64,000 bases of DNA from Siphlonurus alternatus (Eukaryota; Arthropoda; Insecta; Ephemeroptera; Siphlonuridae), in contig OX463780.1 in NCBI GenBank assembly GCA_949825025.1, forward strand, positions 20,540,356 through 20,604,355, given 5' to 3'. Shown one piece after another: positions 52,001 to 63,919 of this stretch. The position numbers and the translations under genes were made by a program. How positions within the stretch are numbered: the stretch's first letter is position 1; each line of letters opens with the position of its first letter. The notes below the pieces were generated by a model that was not told the DNA's origin, searched no databases, and saw only the letters and a list, made by a program, of their open reading frames with translations.

Positions 52001-55000
52001 TTATATTCCCTTCATTTTCTATTCGAAACATTTTTACAAATTTTGAGTTCCCTGATAACCAATCCGCATAGAGTAGCGCTAGATTTTGAAATTTTGAGTT
52101 TGATTTTTAATTCTGGGCACAATTTTGGTTCTACCATTTCTAAAATTTTATTTCAGTTTCTTAATACTATTGTTGTAAATTTGAGTGAAAAAAGATTTTG
52201 ATTTGCTTAAAAACTCTGCCCGTAAAAAATTATTTACAAAAACACCTTTTCCCCACCTTTGAAGGTCACCTCAGGTCGCCAGGTCAGTATTTTCGCGTGG
52301 CTACGTTTCCAGATTTGACCATGCTGGTGAGTTGTATCGATGTTGAAAATCTTTTGCTTTTGTCATAATGTGCAGGGTTTTTCGATAACATCCTAGACTA
52401 GTAGCAGAAAGTGATGCTGGAAGTTAAAAATGTTCGGATAGTGCATAGTAAACAATAGGTCTATTCATAAACTTGAGAAGTGCACTTTTTCAGTAACAAT
52501 CAACCTTATGTTTAACCATGTAAGGCTGTTGAGATTATTAAGTGCAAAAAAGATACAGGATACACATTTCAGGGATTACAAACATTTGAACTCTGTGATT
52601 AATTGCTGTTACCATAGAAAGCAGCGAGGACTACATACAGTACTTCTATTTTAATAGGCTGTTACAACCAATCAACCATAAATGGGAGTTAAAATTTGAA
52701 AATAAAAACATAATCAAAGAATAGGGAAACAGCAACATGGCCATTTGTCTACTTTGTCTTAAAAGAATATCTAGTAAAGTAAATTATAAATTAAGTTACA
52801 TTAGTATACAGGCTTGGCATCATCTGTTTAGGTAAAAGCTTGTTGTTTATGTAAGAAATTAACCTTAAAGGGACAGGGGACCTTAAAAATAAGTATTTTT
52901 TAATCAAACGTTACCCATCAACTGAGTATGAACACATGCCGCACGGTGGCGAGTGCCCCAGGGTAAGCGGGTCGCGAGTAACTAAAATGTGGATTGCTGA
53001 CGTCACGAATCCTAAATGGCAACACAGCTGCCTCTTCTCCATGGAACTACTCCCCCCTCCTCCCGCCCAGCCGTACTCGGTGCGATGTTGCCTGTGCAAT
53101 TGACCTGCGGCTCTCTGTATTTAATTAATTTTTATAAATTCGGGGGATGGTCCGAAAACAGAAATTTACTCATTTCTCACATTAACATAACTTACACTAA
53201 CTTTTTATGCATTCATGATTTCATTGTCCTATGTCCCTTTAAGTTAGTTAAAAGGGATTCTTTCTGCACAGCTTGGACTTTCAAGTAATGAACATTTACA
53301 ATTTTGATTGCAGAATGGATTGAGTCAATCTGTAAGTTTGGCAAGTGGTCCGAGTGAAGCGACAGGGTCTACCCACAACTTGGTGCACCAAAGCAAGACT
53401 ACTCCTTCAATTCATTCCATGAATGGTGGGTACCAAGAGGCTCCGTTCTCTTATCAAAACCCTCCCTCGCCCTCCCCTCTTACACCCCCTTCGCCAGTCA
53501 AGCAGGTGAACAACCCTGTCTGACATTGGCCTTGTACCCCTCTGCCCCACCTTGAGGAGGCTGAGGATGTATAGAAAATTGCTACAACCAAAAACAATTT
53601 ATTATTAAGAAAGGAAAAAAAGAAAAAAAAAAAATCTATCGGTACCTACTCTTAAGCTTTTTCTTGCTAGTAAATGTGTGTTTTTTTCAATAAAAATTTC
53701 TCTCACATACATATCACCCTGATTGATAATCACTGTAAAATTTCTGTCATCTTTAAAGCATCTACCTACATTCTAATTCTGAGCTTGTTAAAAAAAAAAA
53801 AAAAAAAATGAAATCAATGTTTTATAAAAATGATTTCTCTACTCTATATTTTATTAATACATCAAGTCAGTAAGTTTGCTGTCAAAATTTGTTTCAAAAG
53901 CCTATAAATTATAATTATGTAATTACATTACAGTTACATTGAGGTATACTCGTCACCTCGGAAAATTTCCCTTTGCGGCCTTGTTAATCACCATGCTCCA
54001 TAAGAATAACACAAGGCATGGTGATTAACTAGGCTGCAAGTGGGAAATTTTTCAAGGCGATGAGGCAATGATTGTACATTAAAAATTCTTCAAACGCTTT
54101 GCCTAAATTGTTTAAGAATAAAAAATCTAAGTGACAACAAAATTTGTTCTATTATCTATTAAATTTATTAAAATCTGAAAGAATTTGACTTGACCGTAGA
54201 ATGCTGTGTCATTCTACTAATTTTTGTAAGAAATTTAAATTATGAAAATTAAGGTGTGTGCAGTAGTGGCATTTTTGTATTTTTTTAGAAAACCAATAAC
54301 ACAATTCTATTTTATCTTCACTTTCTTTGTCAATAAATTTAAAGCAATACAATGAATTACATAAGAACTTTTGCTGCATAAATTAACATATTAAAAACAG
54401 TCTCTTTAATTCACATTTTTCATCACATTTTTTTATGTACATTTTTTGTAATGCAGTAGGTCTTGTATAGTTGGAAGAAAAAAAAAAAAAAAAAAAAAAA
54501 AAAAAGATGAAAGCAAAGCAAAGACAAAAAGAAAAAGAGCTCTGAATGTTTTATTATTTTATGCAGTAAAAATATACAATGTATAGTATAATTTATTTAT
54601 TGCTTGAGCCTGTAAAGTTCAGATAAAACAAATACATGATATAACAACTGGCTATTTGTAATTGTGTCAAGCAAAATCAAATGCCACAAGGTATTGAATT
54701 TCAAAAGGAAACAAAATGCTTCATAATCCTCCAATTTTTTAAGTCCAACAATTAAATACTGTATTCCTATAAAATTAATTGTTTTATAAAAAGTGAGAAA
54801 AAATTGTGTACATGTTATGTTAAAACTAATACTGTATTTCAAATACTGAGTCTATCTATGTTTCCCCAATACTGTACCAATTTAGTATAATTATAGTTCA
54901 GAGCATAGACATTATAGCACATTATTGATAACATCTTATTCATTGGCCAAAAAAGAATTTACGTTGTTGACTTCCTGTATCATTGTTAAAATTGTTTTAT

Positions 55001-56700
55001 TGTAGAAATTTTGTTATTTATTTTTTTTTTTGTAGAATTGTTAATTGTATTTTTTTTTAATTACTTCTCACAAGAGTGTTTCTGTTTTTAAGTTTGAAAT
55101 ATTTTTAATTGTGATATTAACCACAGAAAAACAAAACTGGGATTATGCTGAAGAATTTGTAATATATGAATTTTATATAAAATGTTTCAACAATCGTTTA
55201 TAGTTCCATTACTGTAAGATTCTGCATGAGAAAAGTTGTAAGTGATGGTTACTACTTAAGCCAGTATTACACGATACAATTTTTCTAGTTATTGTATACA
55301 ATTTCTCCTTACAAGAAATCTCCATTTGTTTGTATGGAGATGAAAATTTCTTGCTAGGAAAAATTGTCTGCAAAATTGCATCGTGTGATACCGGCTTCAT
55401 TTGAAGCCAGTATTACACGATACAATTTTGAATACAATTTTTCCTTGCAAAAAAAATTTCATCTTCATACAAACAAATGGAATTCAAGTTTTCTTGTAAG
55501 GAATAATTTTAAAATTGTATGCAAAATTGTATCGTTTAATACCGGCTTAAGTTTTTACAATATAAATGTTATATTAAGTGTTCAACCTTTTTGCTAAGCC
55601 ATGTCGGAGGTGAGATCAGAATTATTCACCTGCATATGTGGCTATATTTGAGCTAATCTTACAGTTTTGAACTGATTGTTAGTACTGTATAGGCAAGTGA
55701 AATAATCAAAACATAATATGTACATAATTCTGTGAGAAGCAAGCATGTTGTCAGTATGAATTTCTCCGGCCTGCTAATCAATATATTTTATCCTGGAAGT
55801 CAAATTTGATAGTTCAAAAATTTGCCTCAACGAAATTTAAAAACAGCAAGTTAGGTTATTACCTTATTAAACAAATTTTTATGTATTGGGCAAGGGATAA
55901 TCAATGTAGATGCTGGTTAGGAAGAGTAAGATAATGAGGTGTGCTAGACGAAGCTTCCCTCCTATGGCTGTGACAGTTCGCTAGTTAGATAAATTGCTTA
56001 AAATTGGTTCTACTCTATGTGTGCATTATTAAGTAAGTGCTTGTTGTGTCCACAAATGCTGCTTCCATATACTGTGTATTATGAATAGAGTATTGACCTC
56101 AATTTTTTTAATCCAGAAATGGATAGAGCGTGCAAAGTTATGCTACCCTGATTTTTTTCAGATTTTTTAGAGCCCGGGAACTATTTTTAAAAAATGATTG
56201 AAAGTTCTTTTTGTGACGTCACGAGACGCCGTTCCTTAAGAAAAAGAAAGGACTTGCCGCCTCGTGACATCACAAAAAGGACTTACAATAATTTTTTAAA
56301 AATAGTTACCGGTCTCAAAAAAATCTGAAAAATAATCAGGGTAGCATAACTTTGCGCGCTCTATCCATTTCTGCAATAATTTTTTTTTGAGATTGATACT
56401 CCATCATATAAATTTTTTTCCATACTGTTGCACTGTATAAAATTGGTGTCCAGATGAGTTCAGTTTCAGTTGTCTTAAGACAAGTACGAATCAGAAAAAT
56501 CAATAGGAAAATGTAATAATTAATTTATTGCAATTATTATACAATTAATATTTTGCTTGCTATTTGTTTAATTTTAATGAGTATTATTTGTATGCAGGTG
56601 TATTTTTTATAATTATTTAATGTGTTTGAAACACATAATTTATGTTTCCATCAAGATTTTAGTATACAGAAAAAGTTATTTGATTGTTTCATATTCTTAG

Positions 56701-56770
<70 letters not shown>

Positions 56771-57984
56771 TATGCTTTGTGATTTCTTAATTAAAGTTTT
56801 ATGTAATTAAGTTCTATTATAATATAAAAGTTTAAATGCTGCATCAAAACCAGAACTATTGTTTTAATATATTTTTTGTTTATATTAGAATGAAAATACT
56901 GTACAAGTATGTTATTTAAGTTTCATTTTAGTTTTGTATGCATAGTAATTGTTAAAAAGCTCTACATGTTTCTAAATTAAAATAGGTTCTTGTAACTTAT
57001 TTTTAACAAAAACAAGGAAGAAATTAATATTTTACATTGCATGCTAATTAATTTGAATTTTATATACCTCTGTTTCTAGTTTGTAACTTTTGTTTTGTTT
57101 AAATACACATTGTTTAAGTAATTGTACCGCATGCCAAATTATTTGTGAGATAAGTTACATTATAAATTAAGATTATAAAAGAACTGAAGATTTGAAAAGT
57201 TCTTAATTTTTTATTGAAAAAGAAATTGATAGTAAGGCCAATTGAGGTTGAATATGTGACTGTAAATACTTTATAATGCTTTGTACCACAATTCGGACAC
57301 AATTGTGTAGTACTGTCAGCTGTAATTATACTGTGATTTGTTCCCAGGATGTAACTATTAATATGTCATAAAATTATCCAGCCATTGATGTTAAATTGCG
57401 TACATTAACTTTTGTTATTGACCATTCCCATTGTTATTGTATATCAGTTCATAATTTTAAGCTAGATCAGAGTGCAAACTAGGTAAGTAATAGAATTTAT
57501 TATCTGAATATGCATGTAATAGACTAGCTGGCAAAATATATTATATTTATTATTTATTGTTTAACTATATTTTTATTTTATATTATAAATATTGTGAAAA
57601 TAATGCTTGCAATTGATAGCACACTGAATTACTATAATAGTTAGTATGTTTTATAAAAAGCAACTTATAAGTACACTTCTAAATGGTGTGTCCAGTATAT
57701 AATGGGACATTTGAAGTACTTAAAATAATTTAATATTTATTTTTTAAATATTTTACTAAACATAATTGCCTACATTGTATAATTATATAAATTATATAAA
57801 CATAATTCTTAATATTATGTATTAATATATATGTTCCCTAATTGTTATTATTATTATTGTAGAAAACATGCTTTCCGCCTTTTTTCAATATGAAATGTTT
57901 CTTTTAACTTCTAATTTCCCAAAACTATTTGTTTTTTGGCATGCTTAAATGATTTGTTTCCTTTTTTTGCATTTATTGGCATTT

Positions 57985-58067
<83 letters not shown>

Positions 58068-58632
58068 TATATTTTTTTCATTTTCTGTACAACAGATATT
58101 CTTTTTTTAATTCCTTGGTTTGTTAAATAGTAGTACATACGGTAATAAAAATTATGTTTTTAATTATTGTTCACAATTACAATATTTTTCAGAATAATAT
58201 CTTCACTTACAGTGGAAATTACTGTTAAAAAATATTTGTTTTTTCCTAGCTTGCACATTTTTTTATGCCTGTTACCTTTAGAAGTCTTTGCTAGCCTGTT
58301 ACCTATTACTAATGAGTTGTTGACCTGCAGGTGACATGGGTGGGCTGACTTCGGTAGTGACCTACTCAGAGCCTGCAAGCCTTCCCATGGCGACCATCAC
58401 CCCTAGCAACACCCCACGCTCACCAAACAACACCCCAAGATCAGAACACAACGACACACTTGGCTCAGACGGACTTGGTTCTCCGGAGCCTTCCATCTTG
58501 AGTGCCAGTAGGTTACGGCTCCTGCAAGACACGACCATGATTGAGTCTGCACTGGACCTGGACTCTCTAGAAGAGGCCTCCTCTGTTGGTAACAGCAGTC
58601 AAGTTGGTCTCATTCGTCTTAGCACAGTATGA
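46040..58632 (+). CDS. app: DHHC palmitoyltransferase, approximated/ZDHHC14-like
   Basis: Exons are 46040-46188, 46279-46439, 46692-46850, 47155-47292, 47620-47774, 48393-48510, 48663-48769, 53314-53425 and 58331-58632. The long form has 466 residues. All GT-AG sites and phases agree. The start [20 protein letters not shown] is almost identical to Drosophila app. TM1 and TM2 precede the cysteine-rich domain ([18 protein letters not shown]). The catalytic DHHC lies in [18 protein letters not shown] (Cys163). TM3 and TM4 follow, then the TTxE motif (TTNE, 250-253) and the NPY-containing PaCCT region. The tail ends GLIRLSTV, like GLVKLSSV in human ZDHHC14. The enzyme S-acylates proteins at Golgi and plasma membrane. 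In flies app opposes Fat and regulates Dachs in growth and planar polarity. Intron 7 (48770-53313) holds a 3.5-kb inverted duplication. Confidence 0.95.
48852..52382. repeat. Giant inverted duplication (foldback element) inside app intron 7
   Basis: The left arm, about 48852-50545, and right arm, about 50698-52382, are reverse complements of roughly 1.69 kb each around a 152-nt loop. The outer ends read AAAACCCTGCACATTATGAC and its inverse. Arms differ by scattered substitutions and a few small indels (for example a 4-5 nt gap near 50507/50734). Identity is around 98% by eye. An identical 64-codon frame occurs once per arm on opposite strands (50002-50196 and 51041-51235), simply because the arms mirror each other. 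Each arm also holds a duplicated unit of about 60 bp with the palindrome AAATTAGGG...CCCTAATTT. No transposase or other domain was recognised. It resembles long-TIR foldback elements such as Drosophila FB or Galileo in structure only. Confidence 0.92.
52457..52560. repeat. Decayed relative of the 3808-3927 foldback (family G)
   Basis: AGGTCTATTCATAAACTTGA and then CAACCTTATG follow the same order as AGGCCTGTTCGTAAACC and CGACCTTATG in the element at 3808. The right arm is badly eroded. Confidence 0.45.
52869..53238. mobile_element. TTAA-flanked MITE family C (370 bp) near app exon 8
   Basis: The ends AGGGACAGGGGAC and GTCCTATGTCCCT form an imperfect inverted repeat, and TTAA flanks both sides (52865-52868 and 53239-53242). 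The interior is partly GC-rich (52940-53110), is not self-complementary, and contains TGACGTCA near 53001. Non-autonomous piggyBac-like structure. Confidence 0.72.
53314..53523 (+). CDS. app: app alternative terminal exon (short isoform)
   Basis: Exon 8 can be read to TGA at 53521-53523, giving a 398-residue protein ending KQVNNPV. Alternatively it can be cut at donor AATG|GTGGGT after 53425 and joined in phase 1 to the exon at 58331. Read-through adds a Ser/Pro-rich segment ([15 protein letters not shown]). A poly(A) signal AATAAA follows at 53689-53694, which supports a real short 3' end. Confidence 0.65.
   Translation, partial: NGLSQSVSLASGPSEATGSTHNLVHQSKTTPSIHSMNGGYQEAPFSYQNPPSPSPLTPPSPVKQVNNPV
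53948..54065. repeat. Foldback MITE family H (118 bp), app intron 8 / short-form 3' UTR side
   Basis: CTCGTCACCTCGGAAAATTT and GTTAATCACCATG on the left pair with CATGGTGATTAAC and AAATTTTTCAAGGCGATGAG on the right. Arms are about 50 bp with several mismatches. Confidence 0.7.
55260..55546. mobile_element. Tandem pair of foldback MITEs (family D) between TTAA sites
   Basis: Two units, 55260-55395 and 55406-55546, each start GCCAGTATTACACGATACAA and end with its inverse (ATACCGGC). A 10-bp spacer, TTCATTTGAA, separates them. TTAA flanks the pair as a whole (55256-55259 and 55547-55550). Confidence 0.82.
56085..56405. mobile_element. Foldback MITE family A, copy 5 (app intron 8)
   Basis: All family landmarks are present. 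The left arm keeps GTGACGTCAC and the right arm has GTGACATCAC. The right end is eroded to GAGATTGATACTCCAT. Confidence 0.85.
56705..56771. repeat. (AT)n microsatellite
   Basis: About 66 bp of AT dinucleotides with one G interruption near 56755. Confidence 0.95.
57978..58070. repeat. (TTTA)n microsatellite
   Basis: About 90 bp of TTTA tetranucleotides. The IYLFIYLF frame is an artefact. Confidence 0.95.
58331..58632 (+). CDS. app: app distal terminal exon with PDZ-ligand C-terminus
   Basis: After acceptor CTGCAG at 58330 the exon enters in phase 1 and encodes [17 protein letters not shown], a Ser/Pro/Asn-rich stretch with duplicated NTPR motifs, then [20 protein letters not shown] and GLIRLSTV before TGA. 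The order LL...M...L.S.D.L/S...GLxxLSxV matches the human ZDHHC14 tail as I recall it. STV-COOH is a class I PDZ ligand (S/T-x-V). AATAAA occurs at 59081-59086. Confidence 0.88.
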
Positions 58633-61328
58633 CATACTGCCAATAAGCTAGATTAAATCCTTCTATATATTTTTCTGTGTATTAATGTACAATTTTCTTT
58701 ATTCATCAAGTTATAGTATAAAGATATTTTTTTAGTCTTCATTTATAATGTTGCATTGTGTACCAAAGGTCCATACAATTTATATTTAAATTCATTTTTT
58801 TTTATTACTACTGTTAGTTTTGGACATAAGTCACAGTGTGACTGTCATGTTAAATTTTTTTTTGTTAATTATTCATAATTATGAAATCATGTTTAGAAGT
58901 ATGTTGTTGGATAATGTTGAAAAATATTAAAATGTTTGATGTTGTTTAATACAGTACCGTACTGTGTATTTGAATATATATTATTTATGTTCAACAATTT
59001 TCTAGTTGATTTTTTTTTATAAAGCTGAGTGCTAAATAATATTTTTGCTTGAAATTATTTTCTATAACATTAATTCACTAAATAAAACATATGTGAATTT
59101 GACAGAACACATTAAATTGAATATCAGACTTGGTTACAGATATATATATTTAGAAATTGAGTTCTTGCTTGTACAAGAATCTCCTCTCATACAAATGCAA
59201 ATAACTGGTATATATTCTAAAACAATCATGAATCATATTCACCCATTTTTTTTTTTTTTTTGAGAATATAAATACAGGTACAGGTTTAAGCATGCATGCA
59301 ACTGCATATCTTTTCCTGAATTTGAACACAAAATTTCTGCACAATCTTTACATAGCTTCCTGATTAAATACGATTAAATACAACAGATTATACAGAGGCA
59401 GAGCCAGAAAAAAAAAAAACTAATGCAGTGAGTGATTTTAAGCGGTAGAGGAAAACCCACCCACACTAAATTATTCCCTATGCCCTATGCACACCTTAGG
59501 ATGTGCCTGTGTCTGTACAATATTTTGGGTATTTATATATTAGTACAGAATATTTTGACGGCTTCATTTTCTAACTGTGTTTCAGCCTGCAATATTAGTA
59601 GCTATGTTACTCACCTTTATGACGATTTGCATGTTTCCCCTGCAATTATCAATCATTGTTTTCACTCAACATTTTTGCATACCTGTTCAATAAAAACAGC
59701 ATCTAAATCTTTTGAGACGGTGCTTTAAAACATGAATTAAATTATAATGAAATATAATATTTTATTTCATCACCACAATGTTAAATAATCTAACCTATAG
59801 TTACCATAACTCTTTGTGTGTGTTTTTAATTACAAAGTTTGCTAATTATTAGTTTATGTGACAATCTTAGACAAGTTACTTTAGTTAATTTAGATATAAA
59901 CAACACAAGCCAATCAGACTTAAAATAATAAGTCTTTGTATTACGTATTAACATTTACCAGGATACAACGTATATTATGTAGGTTATTAAAAGGCAGGTT
60001 CTGCCTTTTTGTTATTAAACTTTATCTGTAATCATATGGAACAACTATACGCTGTTTTGAAATCATGATAACCTATGCTAACTAAACTTGACAATAATTA
60101 TAATTTCTTAGTGTCCCTCAATGTAAAGTACATGGATTTCTTCTTTTTTTTTTTTGTAAGATATTTAATCTTTTAATATCTACTTGTCTTCAGTGAACAT
60201 TCTTTTTCACTCCCTCCCTCCTTTCCACTTTTTATTTCTTATTCTGAAACAGATCTATTTGCTTTTATTAAAATATGTATTATTTCATCTAATTAAATAT
60301 GTATGATACATTATGTAATGTAATCAAATGTAATATCAATTTGATGAATATTAATTTTAAATGCTGCTTTCAAATTTTTTATGTTACATTCATTATAATG
60401 GCACAAATTTTACATTTTGCTTGACTTTCCTAGCTTCATTATTGGCGACTGCAGTAACAATTTACTCTCACAAGTTAGTAATAATTTTAAATTTCAGTAA
60501 TATTGGTTTCACTATTTCTCCTATATGTTATTCAATATTGTTCCCATGGGCTTAGAAATAACTAGCCCTAAAGAAATCTATAATGTAGGAATAAAAAGGT
60601 GGGACAAAAGGACACGTAGGGTGGGTCTTGACTCAAGAATGAATTTATATTGTGACATACAACACCAGATGTATCACACTACATCTACCCTTGCGGGTAT
60701 AACACAGCATTATTTAAAAGGATGTTATACAGCCTGAATATATAAATTATTAAATTCCAATTTTTGAGTGGTGTTATAACAATTTATCTCATCATAACCT
60801 CCTTCCTTAAATATTATTTTTTTGAATGGATATGTTGCGAAGAACAAGACAATATGTTTTAATAGATAATGAAAACATGGCGTTATAAATATTTCCATGC
60901 TTTTAAATCACACTTTAGTTTAATATAATTGATAATAAATATCAAATTTTTGTGTTTCAATAATTACAATTTACTCGCTTTTAATTTTACTGTACATGTG
61001 TTCTGTAATAACTCTGGTATGTTAAAATCAAAAGAACAAAATAACAAATTATTTAACTTGTATATTTGTATATACATTGCATAAATAATTATGGTTGTGG
61101 TAGTAATAAATGAGCACAACTATTGAAAATATAAAATATATATATACCATCGCTTGGACTAAAGTAAATTAATTAATTAATCTGGAGAGCAAAAATAAAA
61201 ATTAAAAATAACTTATTTGAAAGTAGTTTTGCTCATTTCCTCCTACCAATTAACATTACTTTATATTTCAATACAAATAACATTTTAAGTGACATATTAA
61301 TTTCTAATTTCGTTTTTCATTTCCTTAA
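58633..61328. other. app 3' UTR and downstream AT-rich DNA
   Basis: No further coding frame is supported. The frames at 59432-59728 and 60361-60737 show no family resemblance. Confidence 0.5.
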
Positions 61329-61698
61329 GGTAGAGATAATACGGAACAGCTGGCCCAATGCTAAAAAAATCCCATTCATAAAAATTATGAAAAAAATTTA
61401 AAATGTTCTCGTCTATATCTTCTATCAGTAGGTAAAATATCAGTTATACAAAAACGAGCTAGTTTTCGAGTTATTAATTTTTAAAGTTTACTAATTTAAC
61501 ATGGAGAAATGGAACTTCCATGTTAAATTGCATGGTCAACTTCAAAAATTAATAACTCGAAAACTAGCTCGTTTTTGTATACCTGATATTTTACCTACTG
61601 ATAGGGGAGGTAGAGGAGAACATTTTAATTTTTTTTTCATAATTTTTATGAATGGGATTTTTTTAGCATTGGGCCAGCTGATCCGCATTATCTCTACC
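61329..61698. mobile_element. TTAA-flanked foldback MITE, family B copy 2
   Basis: GGTAGAGATAAT at the left end is inverted at the right end, with TTAA on both sides (61325-61328 and 61699-61702). The inner arms share long blocks with copy 1 at 24461 (AAAATGTTCTC, CTATCAGTAGG/CTACTGATAGG, AAAATATCAG). The terminal 30 bp differ from copy 1, so the two are subfamilies. Confidence 0.86.
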
Positions 61699-62350
61699 TT
61701 AATATTATAATTTAAAACAGACAATACAGTATTACAAGAACAAGTTAATTAATCATTGTGCACTATATTAACATATTTTAATTATAGTGGTAATTTTATT
61801 TGTTTAATTAAATACTGTTGGAACAATTTAATTGTACATAGAAATTTTCTGTCTTCCCTATGTTATGTTTCAACTGTGATCTAAATAAATTATTATAATA
61901 ATTAAATTAGCAATGGTCAAAAATATTGGGCAAGCAAGTGTGAAGGCTGATATGTTGTTATTTATGTATTAATTGTCATAATTCCATGTTATATATTTTA
62001 TTTGCATTTATCACAATTTCTAATATAAAGGTTCAATTCTGTGAATTGTATACTTTATTGATATGATGTAAATTTGATAACAAAAACAAATAACTTTGTC
62101 TCTTCAATGTGAAAATTTAAATTAAATAGGCGAATCTTGTAACTCATAAACTAGCTGTATTACTTAATTTATTAACTGTGTTGGCCTAAATTTAGTATGT
62201 ACAAAAATGTAGCTAATTTATTTAAATTCTGTTTCTTCTTAAATCACTTAAAAAGAAGTACTTAAAATTAAATTTAAAAATATATATATATAATAAAATA
62301 TAATATATTACATTTTGACATTTTACTAGAATTATAATTATATCACAAGA

Positions 62351-62672
62351 ATGGAATATCGACCTCAATTTTTTTATTGCAGAAATGGATAGAGGGTGCA
62401 AAGTTATGCTACCCTGATTTTTTTCAGATTTTTTAGAGACCCGGAAGTATCTTTAAAAAATTATTGAAAGTCCATTTTGTGACGTCACGAGGCGCCTCTC
62501 CTTAAGAAAAGGATATAGGACTTGCCGCCGCGTGACGTCACAAAAAGGACTTTCAATATTTTTTTAAAAATACTTCCAGGGCTGTAAAAAATCTGAAAAA
62601 AATCAGGGTAGCATAACTTTGCACCCTCTATCCATTTCTGCAATAAAAAATTTTGAGGTCGATACTCCATTA
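62351..62672. mobile_element. Foldback MITE family A, copy 6
   Basis: Complete element from ATGGAATATCGACCTCAATT to GAGGTCGATACTCCAT. Both central GTGACGTCAC palindromes are intact. Confidence 0.88.
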
Positions 62673-63919
62673 TTCATAATTTATTAACGATGAATCTCAG
62701 TTACTTTGGATTCAAAGAATATTTTTGTACGACGGAATAGAATAATCAAAATTAATTTTAGAAAGTTGAGAACGTTCTAAAATTTAGTCGCTTATGGTTT
62801 TAGCAAATTCAATCTGGCAGTTTTCTCACAACAGCTCGATCCATTTCAGGTTTCCATCCATTATAAGGATAATGGATCCATTATCCATTATTATAGAGTT
62901 ATTATCCATTATTATATTAATTAAACTTCTACCTCAGTTTTCACAAAATTATTAATCAGATGGATCCACTTCAAAATTTTATAATTTTAGTATGCAGTCA
63001 CCTAGCTAATTGGCGAGTTCAAAGTCTGCTGCAATGCAATACACCCTGGCCATGCCACTTGAAATTATATTGGGTCTTCATTAATATATGTATCCACCAT
63101 ATATTGATTAATTGTAATATTGTGGTACACTACTACATATCAAATATCAATTGAGATTCCATATCTTTTGCTACGGTATTAATTGTCGGTATTGTATTAC
63201 CAAAATGAATATTTTGCCGTCCAATATTTAATTATCTTTTACATGTCCAGAAATTTAAACCTTGACCAAAAGGCAAGGATATTTTATATCTGACGGTGAA
63301 GTGCTGGTGACATTATATAATTAATTTTTGTTTAATTTATTTATTAAAATTTTTATTACAGACGAGCTATGACATATTTATAGGATAGAGGGTTAAAATT
63401 TCATTGGTTATATGGATATATATATAATTAAGTTTCAAATATTTTTTCCTGAGATTTTGAAGTTTTAGATTTTTTTTATATATTTATATATACATCAATC
63501 GTAATAAAAAAAAAAAAAAAAAAAAATCTAAAACTTCATAATCGCAGGAAAAAAAAATATTTGAAACTTTGCGCGGATAATGACAATCGCAATTCGTATT
63601 TTTTTTTTGCGCTTTGCGTTCGTGAAAAATGTAAAATGGCGTCTTTCATTGTTTGCGAAATTGGTGAAATGTTTTGAAGGTTTATTTAGTTATTATTGAC
63701 AAATTGATCAAAAACAAAATCAATTTTCACTAGCTTTGTGCAAGTTTTATATTTACTACACAATGAAACAATTGCCATGTGTGAAAAACATGTTCCACAT
63801 GAATTTTAAAGGAAATAAATAATGGTGATTGTAGACTCAGGTTATCAAGTTTGCAATGCTGTTCATAATTTAGCTAAAATTAATTTTATTGCGAAGTGTA
63901 TTGGTAACAAACATATGAT
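62673..63919. other. AT-rich interval and possible promoter at right end
   Basis: Contains short ATTATCCATT-type direct repeats at 62850-62915 and a 142-bp foldback at 63430-63572 (AGTTTCAAATATTTTTTCCT and its inverse, centred on an A run). At 63608-63660 a CpG-bearing stretch includes AAAATGGCG, a YY1/Pho-like core, which could belong to the promoter of the gene starting at 63920. Confidence 0.4.

Noticed and set aside
48852..52382. Explanation of the palindrome as a pure assembly artefact
   Set aside because: The arms differ by scattered substitutions and small indels, and the loop is unique. This is less expected from a simple mirrored read, although long-read confirmation would settle it.
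58336..58632. Separate gene starting at ATG 58336
   Set aside because: The sequence matches the ZDHHC14-type C-terminus and is joined by an acceptor at 58330 in the right phase, so it is the distal app exon.
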